Assembly: GCA_023260735.1 (NCBI GenBank)
Contig: JALQUL010000314.1
Location: forward strand, 1 to 15,226
From: Limnohabitans sp.
GTDB taxonomy: Bacteria > Pseudomonadota > Gammaproteobacteria > Burkholderiales > Burkholderiaceae_C
Direction: 5' to 3'
DNA: 15,226 nucleotides
A model generated the notes under the pieces. The model did no database searches. It was not told where the DNA came from and worked only from the letters and a program-made list of their open reading frames with translations. Shown piece after piece: positions 6,668-14,240 of this stretch; positions within the stretch are counted from its first letter, which is position 1, and each line of letters starts with the position of its first letter. Made by a program: the position numbers and the translations under genes.

Positions 6668-7789
6668 TTAGCCTTGCCTCCAAGGCAGGCCACGCATACG
6701 CCAACCACCTTTTTTACCACGTTGGGCATTTTCATTCGGATCGCCCTCAAAGCCTTCTAAAATATTGTAAGCCGTTAAACCCAACTCAGTAGCTCGTTTT
6801 GCCGCCGCAATTGACCTCACCCCACTTCTACACAAGAGCATAACTTTTTGGTCAGGCTTGACGGCAGCTTGAATCATGGCATCAAACTGCGGGTTCATAG
6901 CCATACCAGGCCATTGTTTCCAAGCAATCGCCACTGCTCCAGGCACAAAACCCACCCACTCACGCTCCGCATCGGTGCGTACATCAACCATTATTGCCTG
7001 TTCAGACTGTAGCCAAGAATAGGCTAGTTCTGGGCTAATATCACCTGCATAGGCTTCGGCTTCTTGCTCAAACAAACGATTTTTACCAATTCCGTCTGCA
7101 TCATGACGCAAGCCAGATGTTAAATTGGCTGGTACTGCAATATCAATTAGCTTTGGTTTGGGTAAATCCAAGGCTTGCATAATGGCAATAAACTCATCTT
7201 GTGTTTTACCGGCTAAACGACTATTGCCCAACTTTTCTTGGCCAATAGTAGATTGGGTTCTGCCTTGGTAATCATGACCTGGCCACACAATCGTGTCGTC
7301 TGACAAAGTAAACAACTGTTGAGTAATGCTGTTGTACAAATCGCTGGCACTGCCCGATTGAAAATCGGTACGTCCACAACCATTAATTAACAAAGTATCG
7401 CCTGTAAAAACATGTTTACCCCATACAAAACTCATACTGCCGGCAGTGTGACCTGGAGTGTGCAAGGCTTTTAGAGTTTGAACTCCAAAATTGAGCTCAT
7501 CTAAATGCTGTAATTGAATAGTGGCAGTAGTAATAGCACATCCCACTGGTGCGACTGTTTTAGCGCCAGTATGCTCGGCTAGTTTTCCGGCACTAGTCAC
7601 ATGGTCAGCATGGGCATGAGTTTCAATTGAATACACCAACTTCACACCATACTGCCTAATCACCGACAAATCTCTGTCGATTTGTTCATCGACTGGGTCA
7701 ATAATAATGGCTTGACGACTATCTTGATCAATTAACAAATAAGTATAGGTAAAGGAAACAGGATCAAACAACTGAATAGGGCTCATCAT
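6668..7789 (-). CDS. Persulfide dioxygenase-rhodanese fusion (ETHE1-like MBL-fold protein)
   Basis: Sulfide-oxidation enzyme. The N-terminal domain (about 1-235) is an ETHE1-type metallo-beta-lactamase fold that oxidises glutathione persulfide to sulfite with O2; it has THAHADH (H58, H60, D62, H63), TPGH (H114), GD (D131) and WPGH (H172). By ETHE1 analogy the mononuclear iron ligands are H58, H114 and D131. The C-terminal domain (about 250-373) is a complete rhodanese with active-site loop CRSGVRS (C320-S326), which transfers sulfane sulfur between thiosulfate and glutathione. The same two-domain order is known from characterised Burkholderia PRF proteins. The ATG at 7789 has GGAG 8 nt upstream. 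It is transcribed alone, divergent from icmF; no sulfide:quinone reductase gene is in view. Confidence 0.9.
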   Translation of the reverse strand: MMSPIQLFDPVSFTYTYLLIDQDSRQAIIIDPVDEQIDRDLSVIRQYGVKLVYSIETHAHADHVTSAGKLAEHTGAKTVAPVGCAITTATIQLQHLDELNFGVQTLKALHTPGHTAGSMSFVWGKHVFTGDTLLINGCGRTDFQSGSASDLYNSITQQLFTLSDDTIVWPGHDYQGRTQSTIGQEKLGNSRLAGKTQDEFIAIMQALDLPKPKLIDIAVPANLTSGLRHDADGIGKNRLFEQEAEAYAGDISPELAYSWLQSEQAIMVDVRTDAEREWVGFVPGAVAIAWKQWPGMAMNPQFDAMIQAAVKPDQKVMLLCRSGVRSIAAAKRATELGLTAYNILEGFEGDPNENAQRGKKGGWRMRGLPWRQG

Positions 7790-8184
7790 GACAAAATCTC
7801 CAAAATCAAAAAAATAAAAATTGATAACAATTGATTTCTAATAAAACTTAAGTATATGGGAAACCTCTTGCAAAAATCCCTAGCGCATTGATAGCGATGG
7901 CTTGGGTGACCCGTTACCCTAGTTCGTCCTCCCGTAATCATAGGTATAGATTAAAAAAACAGCCTAAACAAGTTAGCCTTTACCATCGCTTCCTCAAGTA
8001 CTTTGCTCAATTTTTTGCTAGCTACTTTATAAGCAAGTACTCATATAAATAATAATCTTAACCTACTCCTTATTTTTCATCTAGTCAGGTATTAAAAAAA
8101 ACGTTACTATTATGCATTTACGTTTACGTAAACGTAAAGTAAGCCTAACATTGCACAGTAGAAGCATTACCCTAAGGATATAGC
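7790..8184. other. Divergent intergenic region between the persulfide dioxygenase gene and icmF
   Basis: About 395 bp without a credible ORF. Near the dioxygenase gene there is a small dyad AATTG/CAATT (7819-7832) and, on the minus strand, TATACT (7856-7851) as a -10 candidate. A locally GC-richer patch (about 7860-7935) includes an IS-end-like sequence and the hairpin GGGTGAC/GTTACCC (7904-7919, one G-T pair). AGCGATGG (7893-7900) and CCATCGCT (7983-7990) are distant inverted repeats. Next to icmF lies the 22-bp palindrome at 8117-8138. No cobalamin riboswitch features were seen. Confidence 0.5.
8117..8138. promoter_or_regulatory. Perfect 22-bp palindrome, probable operator controlling icmF
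   Basis: TTTACGTTTAC (8117-8127) is followed immediately by its exact reverse complement (8128-8138). It lies 46 bp before the icmF start codon. TTTACG (8123-8128) with TAACAT (8146-8151) at 17-bp spacing would be a promoter overlapped by the palindrome, which would suit a repressor; alternatively TATTAT at 8108-8113 is a -10 box and the palindrome sits at the transcription start. The ACGTTTACGT-type core resembles sites described for MerR-family LiuR regulators of branched-chain amino acid degradation. That likeness is from memory and the regulator is not in this window. Confidence 0.7.
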
Positions 8185-11100
8185 ATGACTGATTTGTCTC
8201 AAGATTTTAAAGCGCTTGCCAATTACCGCCCAAAAAACAAAGTTCGTTTTGTTACAGCGGCCAGTTTATTTGATGGTCATGATGCTTCTATCAACATCAT
8301 GCGCAGAATTTTACAAAGCATGGGTGCCGAGGTTATTCATTTAGGCCATAACCGCAGTGTCGATGAAGTAGTCACTGCAGCCTTGCAAGAGGACGCCCAA
8401 GGTATTGCCATGAGCTCCTATCAAGGTGGCCATGTTGAATACTTTAAATACATGGTCGATTTACTCAATGCACGTGGCGGCTCCCACATCAAAGTATTTG
8501 GTGGTGGTGGCGGTGTGATTGTGCCCAGCGAAATTCGTGAGTTGCATGATTATGGTGTCGCTCATATTTTTAGTCCAGAAGACGGTCAACGCATGGGTTT
8601 GCAAGGCATGATTGGTGAAATGGTCATGCGCTGCGATGTCGATTTAAGCTCTTATGCTCCACAACAAATCAATGCGATTCAAGGTCACAACGAAACTGCT
8701 TGGCGCAGTTTGGCTCAACTCATTACCGCACTAGAAAACGAAACCGCCAACAGCACTTTAGTGGCTGAAATCAAAGCTGCCGCAAGTCAAAAACAAGTTC
8801 CAGTTTTGGGTATTACAGGTACAGGTGGAGCCGGTAAATCCAGCTTAACCGATGAGCTAATTCGTCGTTTCCGTCTCGATCAATCCGATCAACTCCGTAT
8901 TGCCGTAATTAGTATTGACCCTTCACGCCGTAAATCAGGTGGTGCACTATTAGGCGACCGCATTCGTATGAATGCAATTAACCCATGGCAAAAAACTGCA
9001 GGCGGTAGTGGCGAGCAACGAGTGTTTATGCGTAGCCTTGCGACCCGAGATTTTGGGAGCGAAATTAGCGCTGCCCTGCCCGATGTGATCGCAGCCTGTA
9101 AAGTAGCGGGTTTTGATTTTATTATTGTTGAAACCTCTGGTATTGGCCAAGGTGATGCCGCTATTGTTCCCCATGTTGATGTACCTATGTATGTAATGAC
9201 GCCAGAATTTGGCGCGGCTAGTCAGCTCGAAAAAATTGATATGCTTGATTTTGCAGAGTTTGTGGCCATTAACAAATTCGATAGAAAAGGTGCACAAGAT
9301 GCCCTGCGTGATGTAGCCAAACAAGTACAGCGCAATAAAGAAGCCTTTACCACTCCCACAGAACAAATGCCAGTTTTTGGTACTATGGCAGCACGTTTTA
9401 ATGATGATGGTGTTACCGCTCTTTACCAAGCCATTTTAGAAAAGCTCACTAGTCTTGGTTTAAAAGTTTCAGCCAGCCAGTTACCGAAAGTAAATGTCAG
9501 GCATAGTACCAACCAATCACCGGTAGTTCCTGCCACGAAAACTCGCTACCTCGCCGAGATTAGTGAAACCGTAAGAGGCTATAAGAAAAAAGCGCGTGAA
9601 CAAGCCATTTTGGCTCGAGAAGCACAACAATTACGTGCTGCCTCACGTATGCTTAAAATTGACAGGCCACTGCGTGCTCCTGCCAGCGAAGCAACGGCAG
9701 AAATGGCTTTGCAACGCGAAGAGCGTATGGATAATGCAGCCCGTAAATTGTTAAATCAATGGCCTGACATGCAAAAAGCATATGCAGGTGATGAATATGT
9801 TGTGAAAATTCGCGACAAAGAAATTCGCACAGCATTAACTAGCAAATCTTTATCTGGCACTACTATTCGTAAAGTGGCTCTCCCCAGCTATGAAGACCAT
9901 GGTGAAATTTTAAAATGGCTCATGCTAGAAAATGTTCCTGGTAGCTATCCCTATACCGCTGGTACCTTTGCATTCAAACGTGAAAACGAAGACCCAACCC
10001 GTATGTTTGCTGGTGAAGGCGACCCATTTCGTACCAATAAGCGTTTTAAACTGCTAAGTGAAGGTATGCCAGCCAAGCGTTTATCCACCGCTTTTGATTC
10101 TGTCACTCTTTACGGTAACAACCCCGACCCCCGTCCCGATATTTACGGTAAAGTAGGTAATTCTGGTGTTTCAATTGCTACTTTAGAAGACATGAAAGTC
10201 TTATATAGTGGTTTTGATTTATGCAATCCAAGCACTAGCGTGAGTATGACCATTAACGGTCCTGCGCCCTCTATCTTGGCTATGTTCATGAACACTGCCA
10301 TTGATCAAAACATTGAAAAGTTTAAAACCGACAATGGCCGTGAACCCACAGAAACCGAAACCGCCAAAATTAAAGAGTGGGTTTTAGAAAATGTACGTGG
10401 CACCGTTCAAGCCGATATTCTTAAAGAAGATCAGGGTCAAAACACCTGTATTTTTAGCACCGAATTTAGTCTCAAAGTAATGGGTGATATTGCTCAATAT
10501 TTTGTTCACCACAAAGTCAGAAATTTTTACAGTGTTTCTATTAGTGGTTACCATATTGCAGAAGCAGGTGCCAACCCAATTAGCCAATTAGCATTTACAC
10601 TTTCTAATGGTTTTACCTTTGTAGAAGCCTATTTAGCGCGTGGTATGCATATTGATGATTTTGCGCCTAACCTGAGCTTCTTCTTTAGCAATGGTATGGA
10701 CCCAGAATATACTGTACTAGGCCGAGTGGCACGTCGAATTTGGGCTGTAGCCATGAAAGAAAAATATGGTGCCAACGAGCGTAGTCAAAAACTCAAATAT
10801 CATATTCAAACCAGCGGCAGAAGTTTGCACGCGCAAGAAATCCAGTTCAACGATATTCGTACAACGCTACAAGCCTTAATTGCTATTTACGATAACTGTA
10901 ATAGCCTGCATACCAATGCTTTTGATGAGGCCATTACGACTCCTACCGAAGACAGTGTGCGCCGTGCTATGGCTATCCAACTCATTATTAATCGTGAGTG
11001 GGGTTTAGCTAAGAACGAAAACCCAAGCCAAGGAGCCTTCATTATTGATGAGCTCACCGAACTTTTAGAAGAAGCGGTGTTATCTGAGTTTGAACGCATC

Positions 11101-11496
11101 TCTGAACGTGGTGGTGTATTAGGTGCCATGGAAACAGGTTACCAACGTGGCAAGATTCAAGATGAATCCATGCATTACGAAATGCTCAAACACACTGGCG
11201 AACTACCCATTATTGGCGTTAATACCTTCCGCAATCCTAAAGGCGATGAGGTAATGGACAAGCTTGAACTAGCTCGCTCCACAGAAGAAGAAAAGCAAAG
11301 TCAATTGAAACGATTAGCAGATTTCCATGAGCGCAATAAAGAACAAGCGCCAATTCAATTAGCCCGCTTACAAAAAGCCGTCATTGAAAACGACAATGTT
11401 TTTGAAGTATTAATGGATGCGGTAAGAGTTTGTTCTTTAGGCCAAATTACCGACGCTCTTTTCCAAGTAGGTGGACAATATCGCCGTAATATGTAA
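8185..11496 (+). CDS. icmF: Fused isobutyryl-CoA mutase (B12-binding, G-protein chaperone and mutase domains)
   Basis: Adenosylcobalamin-dependent radical enzyme that interconverts isobutyryl-CoA and n-butyryl-CoA, with its GTPase chaperone in the same chain. At 1103 residues it has normal IcmF length. The N-terminal B12 domain (about 20-150) has DGHDAS with cobalt ligand H32, then SSYQGGH and a GGGGG run. The MeaI-like G domain (about 205-420) has Walker A GTGGAGKS (212-219) and NKFD (363-366). A linker leads to the mutase barrel from about 560 on, including TVQADILKE and SISGYHIAEAG. F608 (in RMFAGEG) and Q752 (in EDQGQNT) occupy the positions that are Tyr and Arg in methylmalonyl-CoA mutase, which indicates isobutyryl-type specificity. 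AAGGAT precedes the ATG by about 6 nt. It is monocistronic, between a palindromic operator and a strong terminator. Confidence 0.95.
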   Translation: MTDLSQDFKALANYRPKNKVRFVTAASLFDGHDASINIMRRILQSMGAEVIHLGHNRSVDEVVTAALQEDAQGIAMSSYQGGHVEYFKYMVDLLNARGGSHIKVFGGGGGVIVPSEIRELHDYGVAHIFSPEDGQRMGLQGMIGEMVMRCDVDLSSYAPQQINAIQGHNETAWRSLAQLITALENETANSTLVAEIKAAASQKQVPVLGITGTGGAGKSSLTDELIRRFRLDQSDQLRIAVISIDPSRRKSGGALLGDRIRMNAINPWQKTAGGSGEQRVFMRSLATRDFGSEISAALPDVIAACKVAGFDFIIVETSGIGQGDAAIVPHVDVPMYVMTPEFGAASQLEKIDMLDFAEFVAINKFDRKGAQDALRDVAKQVQRNKEAFTTPTEQMPVFGTMAARFNDDGVTALYQAILEKLTSLGLKVSASQLPKVNVRHSTNQSPVVPATKTRYLAEISETVRGYKKKAREQAILAREAQQLRAASRMLKIDRPLRAPASEATAEMALQREERMDNAARKLLNQWPDMQKAYAGDEYVVKIRDKEIRTALTSKSLSGTTIRKVALPSYEDHGEILKWLMLENVPGSYPYTAGTFAFKRENEDPTRMFAGEGDPFRTNKRFKLLSEGMPAKRLSTAFDSVTLYGNNPDPRPDIYGKVGNSGVSIATLEDMKVLYSGFDLCNPSTSVSMTINGPAPSILAMFMNTAIDQNIEKFKTDNGREPTETETAKIKEWVLENVRGTVQADILKEDQGQNTCIFSTEFSLKVMGDIAQYFVHHKVRNFYSVSISGYHIAEAGANPISQLAFTLSNGFTFVEAYLARGMHIDDFAPNLSFFFSNGMDPEYTVLGRVARRIWAVAMKEKYGANERSQKLKYHIQTSGRSLHAQEIQFNDIRTTLQALIAIYDNCNSLHTNAFDEAITTPTEDSVRRAMAIQLIINREWGLAKNENPSQGAFIIDELTELLEEAVLSEFERISERGGVLGAMETGYQRGKIQDESMHYEMLKHTGELPIIGVNTFRNPKGDEVMDKLELARSTEEEKQSQLKRLADFHERNKEQAPIQLARLQKAVIENDNVFEVLMDAVRVCSLGQITDALFQVGGQYRRNM

Positions 11497-11514
11497 TTGA
11501 TTTTTTAATGATTC

Positions 11515-11548
11515 AAAGCGAATGTTACTTATAACATTCGCTTTTTTT
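11515..11548 (+). terminator. Strong intrinsic terminator of icmF
   Basis: AAAGCGAATGTTA (11515-11527) pairs perfectly with TAACATTCGCTTT (11532-11544) around the 4-nt loop CTTA, followed by an unbroken T-run to 11548. The T-run overlaps the stop codon of the convergent L,D-transpeptidase gene (11547-11549). The minus-strand direction lacks a U-tract, so it mainly serves icmF. Confidence 0.92.
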
Positions 11549-12353
11549 ATGAGCGCTTAAACTGCGTCAAATGCGACTGAATTTCTTGATAAAGATTTTT
11601 AACCCACTGCGGTTTTTTAGGCAACGAGAAATGAGGGTTTACTCTGAAATCAGTTGGACTAATTAAAATCTTAGTCAAAGAGGTACGCACCAAAGCAGAT
11701 AATATAAATAAATCTTCAGCAGTTTGATCGCCCATTGCGAGGCAGCCAATCGAAACCTCATTACCATGAATCATGATGTCGCCACCTAAACTTCTGCGAC
11801 CTTCTTTTTTGGCCATCATGCGATCAAAATCATTGGGATAATTTAAACGTAGTGCAACATGATATTTACTATTAGGATTAAATGCATTGGCCTCGTACAG
11901 ACCTTCAGGCACTTGAGCATCACCTTCTTTCAGTTTGGGGCCCAAATCGCCACTGGTTTTTAGCACAGGGTAAGCATGCAAAAACTTCCATTCATTAAAA
12001 TCTTGACTTTTTGCATAAACTTCTAATACTTTTGCATCTTTAAACACGACATAAGCCAATTCATTAGGCGGATAGGCAATACCAGCATCTATAAATTTTT
12101 GCTCTAATCGACTAGCAACTTTACCCCCTAACTGCTCGATTCGCTCTTGAAGGGTGTAATGAGTATCAAGACCATCCATGGTAAAATTAAACTGCACAAT
12201 ATCAGATTTTGAAACAGCACCAGGCACCGGTGGTTCTGGCGGATCGTCATAATACTGCGCACTTGCAAGGGACGAGTTTAAACAAATAGCAGTCAAAACT
12301 ATTTTTAAATAGATGGCTAAATTATTTAAAGAATGGATTCTGAAAGTAAGCAT
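11547..12353 (-). CDS. L,D-transpeptidase-fold (YkuD) protein, YafK/DpaA-like, exported
   Basis: Predicted periplasmic cysteine peptidoglycan enzyme. Residues 1-32 look like a Sec signal peptide (hydrophobic LAIYLKIVLTAICL, cleavage ASA|Q at 32/33), followed by a proline-rich stretch. The YkuD catalytic motif is HG at 196-197 and SIGC with nucleophile C204, within DIMIHGNEVSIGCLAMGD. This wording and the 268-residue length resemble E. coli YafK (DpaA), which detaches Braun lipoprotein from peptidoglycan, rather than the LysM-bearing transpeptidases. A crosslinking role is not excluded. It is the last gene of a minus-strand run, 27 bp after the HAD hydrolase gene. The ATG at 12353 has only a weak GAG upstream. 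Confidence 0.83.
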   Translation of the reverse strand: MLTFRIHSLNNLAIYLKIVLTAICLNSSLASAQYYDDPPEPPVPGAVSKSDIVQFNFTMDGLDTHYTLQERIEQLGGKVASRLEQKFIDAGIAYPPNELAYVVFKDAKVLEVYAKSQDFNEWKFLHAYPVLKTSGDLGPKLKEGDAQVPEGLYEANAFNPNSKYHVALRLNYPNDFDRMMAKKEGRRSLGGDIMIHGNEVSIGCLAMGDQTAEDLFILSALVRTSLTKILISPTDFRVNPHFSLPKKPQWVKNLYQEIQSHLTQFKRS

Positions 12354-12380
12354 GTAAGTGACTCATGAAAATATATTTCC

Positions 12381-13085
12381 TCATCTTAATTGAACACCTA
12401 ATTGACTTGCTAAATCTATCAAATCCTTGGCGTGAAAATCATTCATACCATTATCGGAAATATCTTTTATACAAGTATGACCTAACTCTAAAGGTCGCTC
12501 TATATAAGCGGTTTTTAAGCCACAATTTTTTGCCGCTAACAAATCATCTTGATGCGCTGCCACCATTAATACTTGGCTAGGTAAAACATCAAAAATTTTA
12601 GCAACACCTAAATACGTGGCAGGAGATGGCTTATATTGATGAAAATTTTCGGCAGATAAAATACAATCCCAAGGCAGTTGGGCATTTTTAGCCATGTGGG
12701 TTAATAAAGCGATGTTGCCATTGGATAAACTGGTCAATACAAATTGCTGTTTTAAAGTTAACATTCCTTGCACCGTATCGGGCCAAGCAGGTAGTCGATG
12801 CCATACCTTATTGAATTGTATTTTTTGTTCTTCGGTTAAATGGCTCACACCAAAATCGAGCAAAATGTCATCTAATATTTGTCGATGTAAATCATCAATT
12901 AAGGTCCAAGGTTTTTGCCCCGACATGACTTTTGCCATGGCGGGTACATAACCATTGCGCCAAGCTAAAGCAAAGGCATTAGCGTCGATGGCAGGCAATA
13001 ATGCCTGTGTTTCTCGCATCACTCCGGTATGCCAATCGACTACCGTTCCAAATACATCAAAGGCTAAAATTTTAATCGACTGCAT
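12381..13085 (-). CDS. HAD-superfamily hydrolase, haloacid dehalogenase type II-like
   Basis: Cytosolic HAD-fold hydrolase of 234 residues. Motif I is FDVFGTVVDW with nucleophile D10; motif II is SLSNGN (S119-N124); motif III is K152 in YKPSPATY; motif IV is AAHQDDLLAA (D180/D181). The cap domain sits between motifs I and II (about 20-105), as in L-2-haloacid dehalogenases. In characterised dehalogenases motif IV reads SSNxxD; here it is AAHQDD, a form common in uncharacterised type II homologues, so dehalogenation is doubtful and a phosphatase or other activity is possible. I start at ATG 13085; the longer frame begins with TTG at 13103 without a ribosome binding site. It is 19 bp downstream of the transporter gene and probably co-transcribed with it. 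Confidence 0.82.
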   Translation of the reverse strand: MQSIKILAFDVFGTVVDWHTGVMRETQALLPAIDANAFALAWRNGYVPAMAKVMSGQKPWTLIDDLHRQILDDILLDFGVSHLTEEQKIQFNKVWHRLPAWPDTVQGMLTLKQQFVLTSLSNGNIALLTHMAKNAQLPWDCILSAENFHQYKPSPATYLGVAKIFDVLPSQVLMVAAHQDDLLAAKNCGLKTAYIERPLELGHTCIKDISDNGMNDFHAKDLIDLASQLGVQLR

Positions 13086-13104
13086 ATTGACTTTCGAAAC
13101 CAAT

Positions 13105-14091
13105 TTATGGGGGCAATAACTTACCTTTAAAAGTCAGTATAAATGTTTTAATAATTAAGTAAATAATTAAAGTAGATGAACAGGTCAAGGCTAAGGCTGC
13201 CGCACCAATAGGCCAAGAGCCTTTTTGTACCGCCACAATAATGCCACTTGTTAAAGCGGCTGCGGGGAAAGAAAAAGACCAATAACCAGGCGTAAATCCA
13301 GTTTGACTCCACCATTTATAACGGGCCATTACCGTTAAGATAGGCCCACACGCAACACCCAAACCAATTAATATGACATCCACTGGTAGTTGGGGCCAAA
13401 GAATACTTGCGGCTAATGTTCCAACTGCGCCTGGAGCCATTTCAAGACCAATAGTAGGCCTCATTGGTAATGGCATTTCACCATTAAATAAATGGTTGAG
13501 TACTCTTAACTCTAAAAATATCCAAGCTATCAAGCCCATACCCCATAATAGTGCGGCCCAGCCGGCATAACCTAGTTTGTTAATGGCCATACAACCTACC
13601 AAGCCTGCGGCTACGGTAGGCACATATAAAGCCGCTGTTTTAGCCACCTTTTGTGAATTACCAGTAGTTAAAATGCTTAATAATCTGAAGGTGATGACCA
13701 TATCAATCAATAAGGCAACAAGCGTAATCACTAGCCAAATACTGTTTTGCTGATCGCCAAAAGTGGCGACCAATAAAAAATAGCAAAGTGGTATTAGTCC
13801 TACAAAACTACTGCCTAATGGATGCGTGGCTTCTTGCCAAAAAGCTTGTCGGTAAAAAATAAATTTTGCAACATACAACAGGCTTAAAACTCCTAATAGA
13901 GCAGCTGCCAGATAACTTATAAAATTACCTATTTCCAATGCGTTTCTAATTTGAAACCCAGCAAATAAGCGCCAAGATAGGCTAATTGCAAACAAACCAA
14001 CACAAATAGCAAATAAGTTCACTGGTACACGAGCCAACCAAGGCAGAGAAGGTGTAATATTTTGATTCATAAGAGGTATTAAATCACCCAT
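13105..14091 (-). CDS. TDT/SLAC1-family transporter (TehA-like)
   Basis: Integral inner-membrane protein with about ten hydrophobic segments over about 328 residues, the expected size for the tellurite-resistance/dicarboxylate transporter (TDT, SLAC1/TehA) family. Family markers are LARVPVNLFAICVGL near the N-terminus and GYWSFSFPAAALTSG near the last third, which holds the pore-lining Phe region of TehA channels. Members carry small anions, C4-dicarboxylates, sulfite or nitrate; the substrate cannot be told here. The start is ambiguous: TTG 14112, ATG 14091 and ATG 14070 are in frame and none has a good Shine-Dalgarno. I take ATG 14091 because a dyad that looks like an operator covers the TTG. 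It heads the transporter-HAD-YkuD run and is divergent from a TetR gene. Confidence 0.83.
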   Translation of the reverse strand: MGDLIPLMNQNITPSLPWLARVPVNLFAICVGLFAISLSWRLFAGFQIRNALEIGNFISYLAAALLGVLSLLYVAKFIFYRQAFWQEATHPLGSSFVGLIPLCYFLLVATFGDQQNSIWLVITLVALLIDMVITFRLLSILTTGNSQKVAKTAALYVPTVAAGLVGCMAINKLGYAGWAALLWGMGLIAWIFLELRVLNHLFNGEMPLPMRPTIGLEMAPGAVGTLAASILWPQLPVDVILIGLGVACGPILTVMARYKWWSQTGFTPGYWSFSFPAAALTSGIIVAVQKGSWPIGAAALALTCSSTLIIYLIIKTFILTFKGKLLPP

Positions 14092-14096
14092 TGAAA

Positions 14097-14114
14097 AATT
14101 GATCAAATTCAATT
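14097..14114. promoter_or_regulatory. 18-bp dyad upstream of the transporter gene, candidate TetR-family operator
   Basis: AATTGA (14097-14102) and TCAATT (14109-14114) are inverted repeats around a 6-nt centre; the inner TTGATCAA (14099-14106) is itself palindromic. It lies just before the preferred ATG of the transporter gene and about 125 bp from the start of the divergent TetR gene. Binding there would block the transporter transcript. Six-bp arms in AT-rich DNA can arise by chance. Confidence 0.3.
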
Positions 14115-14240
14115 AGCTTAAAAAACTGTAGATTCTTGTAAAATAGCGACATTTTATAATCAAATAAGTTAAATTCGAAGTGCATTCACTACTTTTATAA
14201 ACCTTGCTCTTGTATTTATTATTTAAAAATCCAACCCATA
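14115..14240. promoter_or_regulatory. Divergent promoter region between the transporter operon and the TetR gene
   Basis: AT-rich gap. A perfect TATAAT on the plus strand (14155-14160) has no good -35 at normal spacing (TTCTTG, 14133-14138, at 16 bp is weak). A second candidate is TTTATA (14194-14199) with TATTAT (14217-14222) at 17 bp, giving a leader of about 12 nt. AGTG (14179-14182)/CACT (14187-14190) is a small dyad. No Shine-Dalgarno precedes the TetR start, which would fit a short-leader transcript. Confidence 0.35.

Noticed and set aside
7790..8184. Cobalamin riboswitch upstream of the B12-dependent icmF
   Set aside because: No B12-box-like conserved sequence or multi-stem layout was seen, and cobalamin riboswitches normally control synthesis or uptake genes, not this mutase.
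8950..9429. 159-residue minus-strand ORF inside icmF
   Set aside because: It is antisense to the well-conserved G domain of icmF, has no recognisable family motif and no ribosome binding site; a shadow frame. Similar overlaps at 10384-10587, 10887-11129, 1495-1725, 2310-2576 and 12694-12951 were rejected for the same reason.
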